The position numbers and the translations under genes are program-made. Source: Nocardia vermiculata NBRC 100427 (GTDB taxonomy: Bacteria; Actinomycetota; Actinomycetes; Mycobacteriales; Mycobacteriaceae). Taken from it: DNA of 64,000 bases. The stretch is from the NCBI RefSeq assembly GCF_001613265.1, contig NZ_BDCA01000003.1, positions 124,001 to 188,000 of the forward strand. The letters run 5' to 3'. Positions 55,156-63,458 of the stretch are shown here, piece by piece. The first letter of the stretch is position 1. Every line of letters starts with the position of its first letter. The notes under the pieces are model-generated. The model was not told the origin of the DNA, did not search any database, and was given only the letters and a program-made list of their open reading frames with translations.

Positions 55156-57457
55156 CCGACACCGGGTCCCGCGGTTCGTCCGGATCGTCGGCGTGCAGGC
55201 TGCGCAGCTTCGCGCCCTCCACGTCGATATCCGGCACGATCCGGCTCAACCATCCCGGAATCCACCAGGCGGCCTTGCCCATCAGGACCAGCAGAGACGG
55301 GATGAGCACCATGCGCACCAGGAAGGCATCGAACAGCACACCGGCCGCGAGTGCGAAACCCATGGATTTGGCCGTGACGTTGGATTCCAGCAGGAACGAG
55401 CCGAAGACCGAGATCATGATGATCGCGGCGGAGGTCACCACGCGGCCACCGTGGTGGTAGCCCGAGATCATCGCCTCCTTCGGGGGTTTGCCGTGCACGT
55501 ATTCCTCGCGCATTCGGGTGACGAGGAAGACCTGGTAGTCCATGGCGAGGCCGAAGACCAACCCGATCAACATGATCGGCAGGAAGCTGACGATGGGGCC
55601 GGGCTCGGAGATCAATCCGAGCGCACCGTCCTGGAAGATCAGCACGGTGGCGCCGAAGGTCGCGGCCATCGACAGCAGGAACCCCAGCGCCGCGGTCAAA
55701 GGCACCAGCACCGAACGGAATACGGCGATCAGCAACAGGAACGCCGCGCCCGCGACGATGGCCAGATACGGCACGATCTTACTCAGCAGCGCATGGTCCA
55801 CATCGGCGTAAATCGCTGTGGTGCCGGTGATTCCGTATTCCAGGCCATACTTCTCGTGCAGCCCGGACTCGGCGTCGCGCGCATCGCGGACCAGATCCTT
55901 GGTGGCCTGGTCGTTGGGCCCGGTGGTCGGGACGGCCGTCAGCAACGCTCCGGCGCCGTCCTGGCTCAGCTGCGGCTGCGTCACATAGTCCATGCCCTGA
56001 TAGGCGGCCAGCTCGTCGTGCAGCGCGGTGAGGGCCGGCTGCCGCTGGTCTTCGGGCACGTCGGACAGGTCGGCGACGATCTGCAGTTTGCCGTTGCTGC
56101 CTTCGCCGAAGCCGTCGGTGCGCAGCTCGTAGGCCTGCCGGACCGTGGTGTCGGTGGGCATGCTGTCCTCGCCGGGCAGGCCGAGGTTCATGTTCAGTGC
56201 CGGGGCGGCCAGCAGTCCGAGCACCACGATGCTGACGATCAGCGTCACCACCGGCCAGCGGCCGATCACCCGCGCCACCCGCATACCGTTGGTGACCACG
56301 GTGTCGTCCTCCGGATCGTGTTGCGCGACACCGGGAATCTTCGGTGTGAACAGGAACTTCCCGAACGCGCCGAGGATCGCGGGCATCAGCGTGATCGCGG
56401 TCAGCACCGCGAAAGCCGCCGCGACCGCACCACCCAGACCCATGAAGGTCAGGAACCGGATATTGACGATCGCGAGACCGACCAGCGCGATGATCACCGT
56501 GGCACCCGCGAAAACCACGGCCGAACCGGCGGTGCCGAGTGCGGTACCGGCGGCGATCTCGGGTGAACTCTGCGTCGCCCGTTCGTGTTTGTAGCGCGAG
56601 ACGATGAACAGCGCGTAGTCGATGGACAGCGCGATCCCGATCATCGAGGCGAGGAAGGTGGTGAAGCTCGGGATCGACAGGAACGACGTGCCCAGGAAGA
56701 TCACCGAGGTCGCCATGGCCAGGCCGACCACGGCGGTGATGATCGGTACGAAGGCAGCGACGATGGCGCCGAAGGCGATCACCATCACGATCAGCGCCAC
56801 CGCCATACCGATCATCTCGGCCTGCCCGCTGGGCTGGTCCTGCTCGGTGGCCAGCGAACCGCTCATCTCGACCCGGAGCCCGGCCGCGCGCGCCTGATCA
56901 CCGGCCGCAAAGGCGGCGTCGCGATCGGCCTGGGTGATATCGGTGAATGTCGGGATGGTGAACGGGACGGTCAGCACCGCGACGGTATCGGGCTGTTCGG
57001 TGTTCAACACGTTCAGCGGCGCCGCGCTGCAGCGGGAGGTGAATTCGGGTGAGCTGCGATCCGGGGTCAGGCAGCCCATCTGCTCGGTCGCGGCGACCGG
57101 ATCGATCAGCGGGGTGCTGTGGTCCACGATGTCGAGACCGGCCAGATTCGTCAGCACCGTGCCCATTGCCTCGCGTTCGGCAGGGTCGGTGAGCTTGTGA
57201 CCGGGTGCGGCCGCGAAGACGTAGGTGCCGGTGACCGCATCGAAGCTGAACGCCTCCGACATGCCAGGAAAATGCTGGTCCATGATCTCGGTGGCGCGTT
57301 CGGACGGCAGGTTGGGAATGGAGAAGTCGTCGGTCATCGGCTCCTTCAGCTGGGTGCCCAGCGCGCCGACGACCAGGAACAGCACCAGCCATACCGGCAG
57401 CACGATCCACTTGTGCCGAAAGGCGAATCTTCCCCACCGGTACAGATAGACGGACAC
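55148..57457 (-). CDS. MmpL/RND-family membrane exporter (copy 1)
   Basis: 769-residue RND transporter of the MMPL family with about twelve membrane segments in two repeats and two extracytoplasmic loop domains. Proton-relay motifs are present: SIDYALFIVSRYKHE in helix 4 and LAMDYQVFLVTRMREEY in helix 10. Mycobacterial MmpL proteins move envelope lipids and siderophores. GTG start with AGGAG 6 bases upstream. It lies 220 bases downstream of a similar gene on the same strand, convergent to the PKS-AOS unit. It may export that product; this is inferred from position only. Confidence 0.93.
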   Translation of the reverse strand: MSVYLYRWGRFAFRHKWIVLPVWLVLFLVVGALGTQLKEPMTDDFSIPNLPSERATEIMDQHFPGMSEAFSFDAVTGTYVFAAAPGHKLTDPAEREAMGTVLTNLAGLDIVDHSTPLIDPVAATEQMGCLTPDRSSPEFTSRCSAAPLNVLNTEQPDTVAVLTVPFTIPTFTDITQADRDAAFAAGDQARAAGLRVEMSGSLATEQDQPSGQAEMIGMAVALIVMVIAFGAIVAAFVPIITAVVGLAMATSVIFLGTSFLSIPSFTTFLASMIGIALSIDYALFIVSRYKHERATQSSPEIAAGTALGTAGSAVVFAGATVIIALVGLAIVNIRFLTFMGLGGAVAAAFAVLTAITLMPAILGAFGKFLFTPKIPGVAQHDPEDDTVVTNGMRVARVIGRWPVVTLIVSIVVLGLLAAPALNMNLGLPGEDSMPTDTTVRQAYELRTDGFGEGSNGKLQIVADLSDVPEDQRQPALTALHDELAAYQGMDYVTQPQLSQDGAGALLTAVPTTGPNDQATKDLVRDARDAESGLHEKYGLEYGITGTTAIYADVDHALLSKIVPYLAIVAGAAFLLLIAVFRSVLVPLTAALGFLLSMAATFGATVLIFQDGALGLISEPGPIVSFLPIMLIGLVFGLAMDYQVFLVTRMREEYVHGKPPKEAMISGYHHGGRVVTSAAIIMISVFGSFLLESNVTAKSMGFALAAGVLFDAFLVRMVLIPSLLVLMGKAAWWIPGWLSRIVPDIDVEGAKLRSLHADDPDEPRDPVSVS

Positions 57458-57629
57458 GAGCGCTCCTAGTGGTCGCGGGCCTCGAATCCGGACGAACGCG
57501 AACCGGGGCCGGTCGCTGAACGAGCTGTGCGGTTGCCTAGCGGGAGAGCATCAGTTCCGAGTCTGCTGTCCAGGTGCGGTCAGATCAAGAACCTCGCCGG
57601 ATCGAGATCTGCCCGTGCCGGATACGGGG

Positions 57630-57662
57630 CGGGCCCCCACCCGCTGTGCGGATGGGGGCCCG
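57630..57662 (-). terminator. Hairpin after the upstream mmpL gene
   Basis: 10-bp GC-rich stem: 57630-57639 (CGGGCCCCCA) with 57653-57662, 13-base loop. It lies 15 bases after the stop of the mmpL gene at 57678 on the minus strand. It would partly separate the two mmpL genes. Confidence 0.6.
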
Positions 57663-57677
57663 AGAGCGCGGATCGGA

Positions 57678-60056
57678 TCAGCTGACCGGTACCGGCTCCT
57701 TCTGCTCGTCGGCGGTGTCGCGGTTGCGCTGCTGCAGTTCGCGCAGCTTGGTGCCCTCGACATCGATATCGGGCAGGATCCGGTCCAGCCACGCCGGCAT
57801 CCACCAGGCCCACTTGCCCATGATGACCAGCAGGGACGGGATCAGCACCATTCGCACCAGGAAGGCGTCGAACAGCACACCGGCCGCCAGTGCGAAGCCC
57901 ATGGACTTGGCCGTCACATCCGGCATCATCACGAAGCCGGCGAAGACCGAGATCATGATGATCGCCGCCGAGGTGACCACGCGGGCACCGTGGTGGTAGC
58001 CCGAGATCACCGCCTCCGTCGGCGATTTGCCGTGCACGTATTCCTCACGCATCCGGGTGACCAGGAAGACCTGGTAGTCCATCGCCAAGCCGAAGACCAA
58101 CCCGATCATGATGATCGGCAGGAAGCTCACGATCGGATGCTCGTCGCCGATCAGGCCCAGCTTGTCCTGCTGGAAGATCAGCACGGTCGCGCCGAAGGTG
58201 GCCGCCATCGACAACAGGAAACCCAGTGCCGCGGTGAGTGGCACCAGAATCGAGCGGAACACCAGTACCAGCAGCAGGAATGCCGCGATCGCCACGATCG
58301 TCATATAGGGCACGATCTTGCCGAGCAGTGCGGTCGACACATCGGAGTAGATGGCCGTGGAGCCGGTGATGCCGTACTCCATGCCGTACTTCGCCTGCAG
58401 TTCCGCTTCGGCATCCCGCGCGTGTTGGACCAGGTCCTGGGTCTTCTCATCGTTCGGTCCGGAATTGGGGACCGCGGTGAGCTGGGCGCCGGTGCTCGCG
58501 GCGAAGTCCGGAGCCTTCTTCGCGTCCAGCTTGTTGGTCGTCGGCATGGTGACGAAGTCCATGCCGTCGTAGGAACTCAGCCGGTCACGCAGGGCCAGCA
58601 CGGCTTCCTTGCGCTGTTCCGGCTTCACGTTCGACAGATCCGCGACCACCATCAGAGTGCCGTTGGTGCCCTCGCCGAATCCTTCGGTGCGCAGGTCGTA
58701 GGCCTTGCGGACCGTGGTGGTCTCGGGCTGGCTGTCCTCACCGGGCAGGCCCAGGCTCAGATTCACCGCGGGTGCGGCGAGCAGACCGAGCACGATCACG
58801 CTGGCGCCCAGGGTGACCCACGGTGCCTTGGCGATGAGGCGGCCGAAACGCTTGCCGTTGGTGACGGTGTTGTCGTCCTCGGTGTCGGTGCGCGCCACCA
58901 GCGGCAGCTTCGGCTTGAACAGGTACTTGCCGAAGGCGCCCATCACCGCGGGCAGCAGGGTCAGCGCCACCAGGATCGCGAAGAACGCCGCGAGTGCGCC
59001 GCCCAGGCCCATCCAGGTCAGGAAGCTGACGCCGACGATGCTCAGTCCGCACAGCGCGATGATGACGGTCATACCCGCGAAGACCACCGCGGAGCCGGCG
59101 GTACCGATGGCCACACCGGCGGCCTCTTCGGGCGAATCCTGGATCGCGAGTTCGGCTTTGTAGCGCGAGACGATGAACAGTGCGTAGTCGATGGACAGCG
59201 CGATACCGATCATCGAGGCCAGAATCAGCGTGAAGCTGGGGATATTCACCACCGACGTGCCCGCCATGATCAGCGAGGAGGCCATACCCACACCGACGAT
59301 GCCGGTGAGAATCGGTACGAAGGCGGCGATGAGTGCGCCGAAGGCGACCATCATGACCAGGAAGGCGACGACGTAGCCGATGCTTTCGGAGGCACCGCCC
59401 ATCTCGACCTGTTCGGTCGCCATGCTGCCGCTCATCTCGACCTCGAGGCCGGCCTGGCGGGCTTCGTCGGCGACGTCGTACGCCTTGTCCCGGTCGGCCT
59501 GCGTGACGTCGGAGAACGACTCGAGGTTGAACGGCACGCTGAAGTAGGCGACGGTATCGGCATTGTTGTTCTTGCCGAGCACGTTCACCGGCGCCAGACC
59601 GCATTTGGCGATGAACGCTTCGCTGGTGCGATCACCGTCGAGGCAGCCGATGGCCTTGGTCGCGGTGACCGGATCGATCAGCACACCCGGGTGGGCGGGG
59701 TCCATCTCGATCTTGGACTTGTCGACGATGTCGAGCTGATTGATCTTCTGGGCCAGCGCGGTCAGCGCCTTGTGGTTGTCCGGATCGGTCAGCTTGCCGT
59801 GTTCCGCACGCACCACATAGGTCCCGGTGACGGCGTCGAAGCTGAATGCCTTGGCAGCGTCTTTACCGAACTGTTCGGTGAGGATGTCGGTGGCCCGCTG
59901 CGACGGCAGGTCCGGCATGTTGAAGTCGTCCTGGCTCTGCTTCTGCAGCCCGACGCCCAGTGCACCCAGTATCAGGAATATGAGCAACCAGACCGGTAGC
60001 ACGATCCATTTCCGGCGGAAGGCGAACTTCCCCCACCGATAGAGGTACACGGACAC
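57678..60056 (-). CDS. MmpL/RND-family membrane exporter (copy 2)
   Basis: 792-residue MMPL transporter, a close paralogue of the next gene: the same N terminus (MSVYLYRWGKFAFRRKWIVLP), the same relay motifs (SIDYALFIVSRYKAE and LAMDYQVFLVTRMREEY) and the same C-terminal WLDRILPDIDVEGTKL. It is likely the product of a tandem duplication followed by divergence in the loops. GTG start with AGGAG upstream. It is divergent from a TetR gene whose palindromic candidate operator lies about 130 bases upstream, so TetR control is likely. Confidence 0.94.
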   Translation of the reverse strand: MSVYLYRWGKFAFRRKWIVLPVWLLIFLILGALGVGLQKQSQDDFNMPDLPSQRATDILTEQFGKDAAKAFSFDAVTGTYVVRAEHGKLTDPDNHKALTALAQKINQLDIVDKSKIEMDPAHPGVLIDPVTATKAIGCLDGDRTSEAFIAKCGLAPVNVLGKNNNADTVAYFSVPFNLESFSDVTQADRDKAYDVADEARQAGLEVEMSGSMATEQVEMGGASESIGYVVAFLVMMVAFGALIAAFVPILTGIVGVGMASSLIMAGTSVVNIPSFTLILASMIGIALSIDYALFIVSRYKAELAIQDSPEEAAGVAIGTAGSAVVFAGMTVIIALCGLSIVGVSFLTWMGLGGALAAFFAILVALTLLPAVMGAFGKYLFKPKLPLVARTDTEDDNTVTNGKRFGRLIAKAPWVTLGASVIVLGLLAAPAVNLSLGLPGEDSQPETTTVRKAYDLRTEGFGEGTNGTLMVVADLSNVKPEQRKEAVLALRDRLSSYDGMDFVTMPTTNKLDAKKAPDFAASTGAQLTAVPNSGPNDEKTQDLVQHARDAEAELQAKYGMEYGITGSTAIYSDVSTALLGKIVPYMTIVAIAAFLLLVLVFRSILVPLTAALGFLLSMAATFGATVLIFQQDKLGLIGDEHPIVSFLPIIMIGLVFGLAMDYQVFLVTRMREEYVHGKSPTEAVISGYHHGARVVTSAAIIMISVFAGFVMMPDVTAKSMGFALAAGVLFDAFLVRMVLIPSLLVIMGKWAWWMPAWLDRILPDIDVEGTKLRELQQRNRDTADEQKEPVPVS

Positions 60057-60080
60057 GCGGGATCTCCTAGCGATAGCTGG

Positions 60081-60126
60081 TGTGCGGTGCTGAGTTCATG
60101 TGCGGTGCTGGGTTCTACGTTCTACG
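60081..60126. repeat. Short direct repeats in the mmpL leader
   Basis: TGTGCGGTGCTGAGTTC (60081-60097) recurs at 60099-60115 with one mismatch, period 18. It is followed by TTCTACG twice in tandem (60113-60126). They lie just upstream of the mmpL start on the minus strand and may bind a regulator. Confidence 0.6.
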
Positions 60127-60185
60127 CCCCGTAGACAGCACTACCGCGGCCGCCGAGCGGGCGCCGCCTCCATCGACGTGCTTTG

Positions 60186-60211
60186 CCTACCGTGCGGTAG
60201 GTAGACTACCG
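60186..60211. promoter_or_regulatory. Candidate TetR operator
   Basis: CCTACCGTGCGGTAGG (60186-60201) is a palindrome (7-bp arms, 2-base centre), and the half-site CTACCG recurs at 60206-60211, giving three alternating half-sites. It lies between the divergent tetR and mmpL genes, 78 bases before the tetR start. Confidence 0.72.
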
Positions 60212-60288
60212 AATCGATAAGCGGAGGAACAACCTCGATTTAAGGGGTTGTCACTGGCCCACCCTTCGCGTGGTGAGAGGATCATCCG

Positions 60289-60882
60289 ATGAGCGCCCGA
60301 ACAACCTCCGGATCTGTCGTTGCAGGTCAACGCACTAAAGATGCGATTCGCGAGGCCGCGCTCAGACTTTTCTCGACCAAGGGCTTCGAGCAGACCAGCC
60401 TGCGTGAGGTCGCAGATGCGGTGGGAATCACAAAAGCCTCGCTCTACTATCACTACGCCTCGAAGGTCGATCTGCTGCTGGCGATCATCGAGCCGATCTT
60501 CGACGATATGAAGCGCGTGGTCGACGAGATCGAGGGGCAGCCGCACAACGAGCGGCGGGTGCGCGAGGTGCTCGAACATCAGCTGCGAACCCAGTTGCGG
60601 CACCGCGCGATCGCGGCGATGTGCGTGCGCGATACGGTGGCCATCATCAACGCCATCGGCGACATCTATCCGGACATGCTCGATATGCACCGGCGGTTGT
60701 GCCAATGGCTGGCGGGCGCGGATCCGTCTGCCGAGGCCCTGCTGCGCGCCAGTGCAGCTTTGGAGGTATTGAGCACGGTGCTGTGGTCGGACGAACTCGT
60801 CCCCGATGCCGCTGACGATCTCATCGAGCAGGTGCTGCTCGATTCCGCGCTGACGGTGCTGACCGGTACGGGGAAGCGCTAG
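60289..60882 (+). CDS. TetR-family transcriptional regulator
   Basis: 197-residue repressor. The N-terminal DNA-binding domain (about residues 15-62) has IREAALRLFSTKGFEQTSLREVADAVGITKASLYYHYASK, the classic TetR helix-turn-helix in two pieces around GFEQTS and GITKASLYYHY. The C-terminal ligand domain is helical and unassigned. GAGAGG precedes the ATG. It is divergent from the mmpL genes with a palindrome between, so it probably represses the exporter(s). Its stop overlaps the Rrf2 start (TAGTG). Confidence 0.93.
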   Translation: MSARTTSGSVVAGQRTKDAIREAALRLFSTKGFEQTSLREVADAVGITKASLYYHYASKVDLLLAIIEPIFDDMKRVVDEIEGQPHNERRVREVLEHQLRTQLRHRAIAAMCVRDTVAIINAIGDIYPDMLDMHRRLCQWLAGADPSAEALLRASAALEVLSTVLWSDELVPDAADDLIEQVLLDSALTVLTGTGKR

Positions 60883-61415
60883 TGCACGTCACCGCGAAAG
60901 TCGATTACGCCGTGCGAATGCTGCTGGAAATCGCGCGCACCCAACCGCATTCGGTGAAATCCGAGATTATCGCCACCGCACAGGGGATTTCCCCGAAAGT
61001 GCTGGAATCCCTTGCCGCCGAACTGCGCCGCGCCGATCTGGTGGTCAGCCGCCGTGGTCCCGACGGTGGCTACCGGCTGGCCCGCCCGGCCGAGCAGATC
61101 AGCGTCGCCGATGTGATCCGCGCGGTCGAGGGTCCGCTGGCCTCGGTCCGCGGGCAGCGGCCCGAGGATGTCGTCTACTCCGGTGTGGCCGAGCCGCTGC
61201 AGCGGGTGTGGATCGCGCTGCGGGTGAACATCCGCGTGGTGCTCGAGCAGGTGTCGATCGCCGATATCGCGACCGGTGAGCTGCCCGATTTCATCACCGA
61301 CCTGGTGCGCGATCCCGGTGCCTGGACCCGGCGGCCCGCACCGGCCGGCACCGCGAGCACCGAGACCGGTACTGCGCGTGCCGATATCGGCAGCGGTGGC
61401 CGTCACAGCTCTTGA
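60882..61415 (+). CDS. Rrf2-family regulator without cysteines
   Basis: 177-residue winged-helix regulator of the Rrf2 family: VTAKVDYAVRMLLEIA at the N terminus, recognition region GISPKVLESLAAELRRADLV, wing RRGPDGGYRLARP and VADVIRAVEGPLASV. Many Rrf2 proteins (NsrR, IscR) bind an iron-sulphur cluster through three cysteines; this protein has no cysteine at all, so it must sense something else. GTG 60882 shares a base with the tetR stop (TAGTG), implying co-expression. The C-terminal 30 residues are low complexity. Confidence 0.9.
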   Translation: MHVTAKVDYAVRMLLEIARTQPHSVKSEIIATAQGISPKVLESLAAELRRADLVVSRRGPDGGYRLARPAEQISVADVIRAVEGPLASVRGQRPEDVVYSGVAEPLQRVWIALRVNIRVVLEQVSIADIATGELPDFITDLVRDPGAWTRRPAPAGTASTETGTARADIGSGGRHSS

Positions 61416-61421
61416 TATAAT
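61411..61421 (+). promoter_or_regulatory. Possible -10 element (TATAAT) upstream of the ABC exporter
   Basis: A perfect TATAAT (61416-61421) directly follows the Rrf2 stop, 82 bases before the exporter start. No matching -35 box was seen. Confidence 0.3.
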
Positions 61422-61503
61422 CGTTTAGGCGCTGGTCGAGGCTGTTTTCTCGGTAGAAAAATTTCCCGACATCAGCCGTGAATCCAGGTAGCCTGCATCC
61501 ATC

Positions 61504-63240
61504 ATGTTGATCAGGTTGCTGCGCGCCTTTATGGCCCCCTATCGCACCCAGCTCGCCGGGGTTGTTGCGTTGCAGCTCGTTTCTGTCATCGCGATGCTGT
61601 ATCTGCCCAGTCTCAACGCCGACATCATCGACAACGGCGTGACCAAGGGCGATATCGGCTACATCTGGACCACCGGTCTGTGGATGTTGCTGGTATCGGC
61701 CGTGCAGATCGTGGCCTCGGCGATGTCGGTCTATTTGGGTGCGCAGGCCGCGATGGGGGCCGGGCGGGAAATCCGGGCGGCACTGCTGCACCGGGTGGGA
61801 ACCTTCTCCGCGCGTGAGGTCGGTGTCTTCGGTGCCCCGTCGCTGATCACCCGCAACACCAACGATGTGCAGCAGGTGCAGCTGCTGGTCGTGATGAGTG
61901 TGACCATCCTGGTGATGGCGCCGATCATGTGCATCGGCGGCATCGTCATGGCGCTGCGCCAGGATCTGGGATTGTCCTGGATTCTGCTGGTCGCGGTGCC
62001 GATCCTGGCGCTGACGATGAGCTTGATCATCGTGCGGATGGTGCCCGGATTCCGCCGGGTACAGCAGCGCATCGACGTGGTGAACCGGGTGCTGCGTGAG
62101 CAGATCACCGGCATCCGGGTGGTGCGGGCGTTCGTCCGCGAGCCGCACGAGACGCAGCGTTTCGGCGTCGCCAACGACGAACTGACCTCGGCCTCCCTGT
62201 TCGTGGGCCGGATGGCAGCGCTGATGTTCCCGGCCGTGATGCTGATCAGCAACCTCACCACGGTCGCCGTGATCTGGTTCGGCGGCCACGCCATCGACTC
62301 CGGTGACATGCAGATCGGCTCGCTGACGGCGCTGCTGTCCTACATCATGCAGATCCTGATGGCGGTCATGATGGCCTCGTTCCTGGCGATGATCGCCCCG
62401 CGCGCGGCGGTCTCGGCCGAACGGATCGCCGCGGTACTCGAGACCGACTCCACGGTGGTGCCGCCCGCGGAACCGGAGACCTTCACCGCCGATACCGGCA
62501 TCGTCGAACTGTCCGGTGCGCAATTCACCTTCCCCGGCGCCGAGGAACCGGTGCTGCGCGATATCAGCTTCCGGGTCGAGCCCGGGCAGACCATCGCCGT
62601 CGTGGGCTCCACCGGGTCCGGTAAAACCACGCTGGTCAACCTGATTCCGCGGTTGATCGATGTCACCGCCGGTTCGGTTCGGGTCGGCGGTATTGATGTG
62701 CGCCACGCCGACCTGGACCTGCTGCGGTCGCAGATCGGCCTGGTGCCGCAGAAGGCGTACCTGTTCTCCGGCACCATCGCGGAGAATCTGCGCTACGGCG
62801 ATCCGGAGGCCACCGACGATCAGCTGTGGCATGCCCTCGAGATCGCGCAGGCCGCCGATTTCGTCCGGGCCATGCCCGAGGAACTACAGACACCGGTCGC
62901 CCAGGGCGGCACCACGGTGTCCGGCGGTCAACGCCAGCGCCTGGCCATCGCCCGCGCCCTGGTGAAGAAGCCGAAGGTCTATCTGTTCGACGACTGTTTC
63001 TCCGCCCTCGACGTCGCGACCGACGCGCGGGTGCGCGACGCACTGCGACCGGAGACACGCGAATCCTCGGTGATCACCGTGGCGCAGCGCATCTCGACGG
63101 TGCGCGATGCCGATCAGATTCTCGTGCTCGAAGACGGCGCCATGGTCGGCCTCGGCACCCACGACCAGTTGTTGCGCGAATGCGAGGAGTACCGGGAAAT
63201 CGTGGAATCGCAGTTCAGTGCGGAAGAGGCGGGGCGATGA
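61504..63240 (+). CDS. Heterodimeric ABC exporter, degenerate half (TM287-like)
   Basis: 578-residue ABC half-transporter: six-helix domain (about 10-300) and ATPase with Walker A GSTGSGKTT, Q-loop LVPQKAYLFSG and signature VSGGQRQRLAI. Walker B reads LFDDCFSALD, with Asp in place of the catalytic Glu, and the H-loop position reads VAQRIS, with Gln in place of His. Both changes are hallmarks of the degenerate half of heterodimeric exporters. The stop overlaps the start of a tiny repeated frame (ATGA). The partner half begins at 63455. The substrate is unknown; Rrf2 upstream may regulate it. Confidence 0.93.
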   Translation: MLIRLLRAFMAPYRTQLAGVVALQLVSVIAMLYLPSLNADIIDNGVTKGDIGYIWTTGLWMLLVSAVQIVASAMSVYLGAQAAMGAGREIRAALLHRVGTFSAREVGVFGAPSLITRNTNDVQQVQLLVVMSVTILVMAPIMCIGGIVMALRQDLGLSWILLVAVPILALTMSLIIVRMVPGFRRVQQRIDVVNRVLREQITGIRVVRAFVREPHETQRFGVANDELTSASLFVGRMAALMFPAVMLISNLTTVAVIWFGGHAIDSGDMQIGSLTALLSYIMQILMAVMMASFLAMIAPRAAVSAERIAAVLETDSTVVPPAEPETFTADTGIVELSGAQFTFPGAEEPVLRDISFRVEPGQTIAVVGSTGSGKTTLVNLIPRLIDVTAGSVRVGGIDVRHADLDLLRSQIGLVPQKAYLFSGTIAENLRYGDPEATDDQLWHALEIAQAADFVRAMPEELQTPVAQGGTTVSGGQRQRLAIARALVKKPKVYLFDDCFSALDVATDARVRDALRPETRESSVITVAQRISTVRDADQILVLEDGAMVGLGTHDQLLRECEEYREIVESQFSAEEAGR

Positions 63241-63435
63241 GCTACTTTGGCGCAGCTGCTGATCGGCCCGTCCGGGTGCGGGTGTCCCGCAGGTTATCGG
63301 GCGGGGCGATGAGCTACTTTGGCGCAGCTGCTGATCGGCCCGTCCGGGTGCGGGTGTCCCGCAGGTTATCGGGCGGGGCGATGAGCTACTTTGGCGCAGC
63401 TGCTGATCGGCCTGTCCGGGTGCGGGTGTCCCGCA
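63228..63435. repeat. 72-bp tandem repeat, 2.9 copies, between two ABC genes
   Basis: The units starting at GATGAGCTACTTTGG (63236, 63308, 63380) recur with an exact period of 72. The first two are identical over the repeat; the third differs by one base (T for C in CGGCCTGTCC, synonymous in the open frame). 72 is a multiple of three, so the reading frame is kept through all copies. Confidence 0.97.
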
Positions 63436-63458
63436 TGACACAGGAGGCGGGGCGATGA
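63237..63458 (+). CDS. Possible 73-residue protein made of a 24-residue repeat
   Basis: An open frame runs exactly through the tandem repeat. Each 24-residue unit reads MSYFGAAADRPVRVRVSR followed by RLSGGA; the last unit ends MTQEAGR. Its ATG overlaps the stop of the upstream ABC gene and its stop overlaps the ATG of the downstream one, so translation could pass through all three genes. The basic, valine-rich unit matches no family known to me. It may instead be a non-functional spacer created by slippage. Confidence 0.35.
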   Translation: MSYFGAAADRPVRVRVSRRLSGGAMSYFGAAADRPVRVRVSRRLSGGAMSYFGAAADRPVRVRVSRMTQEAGR

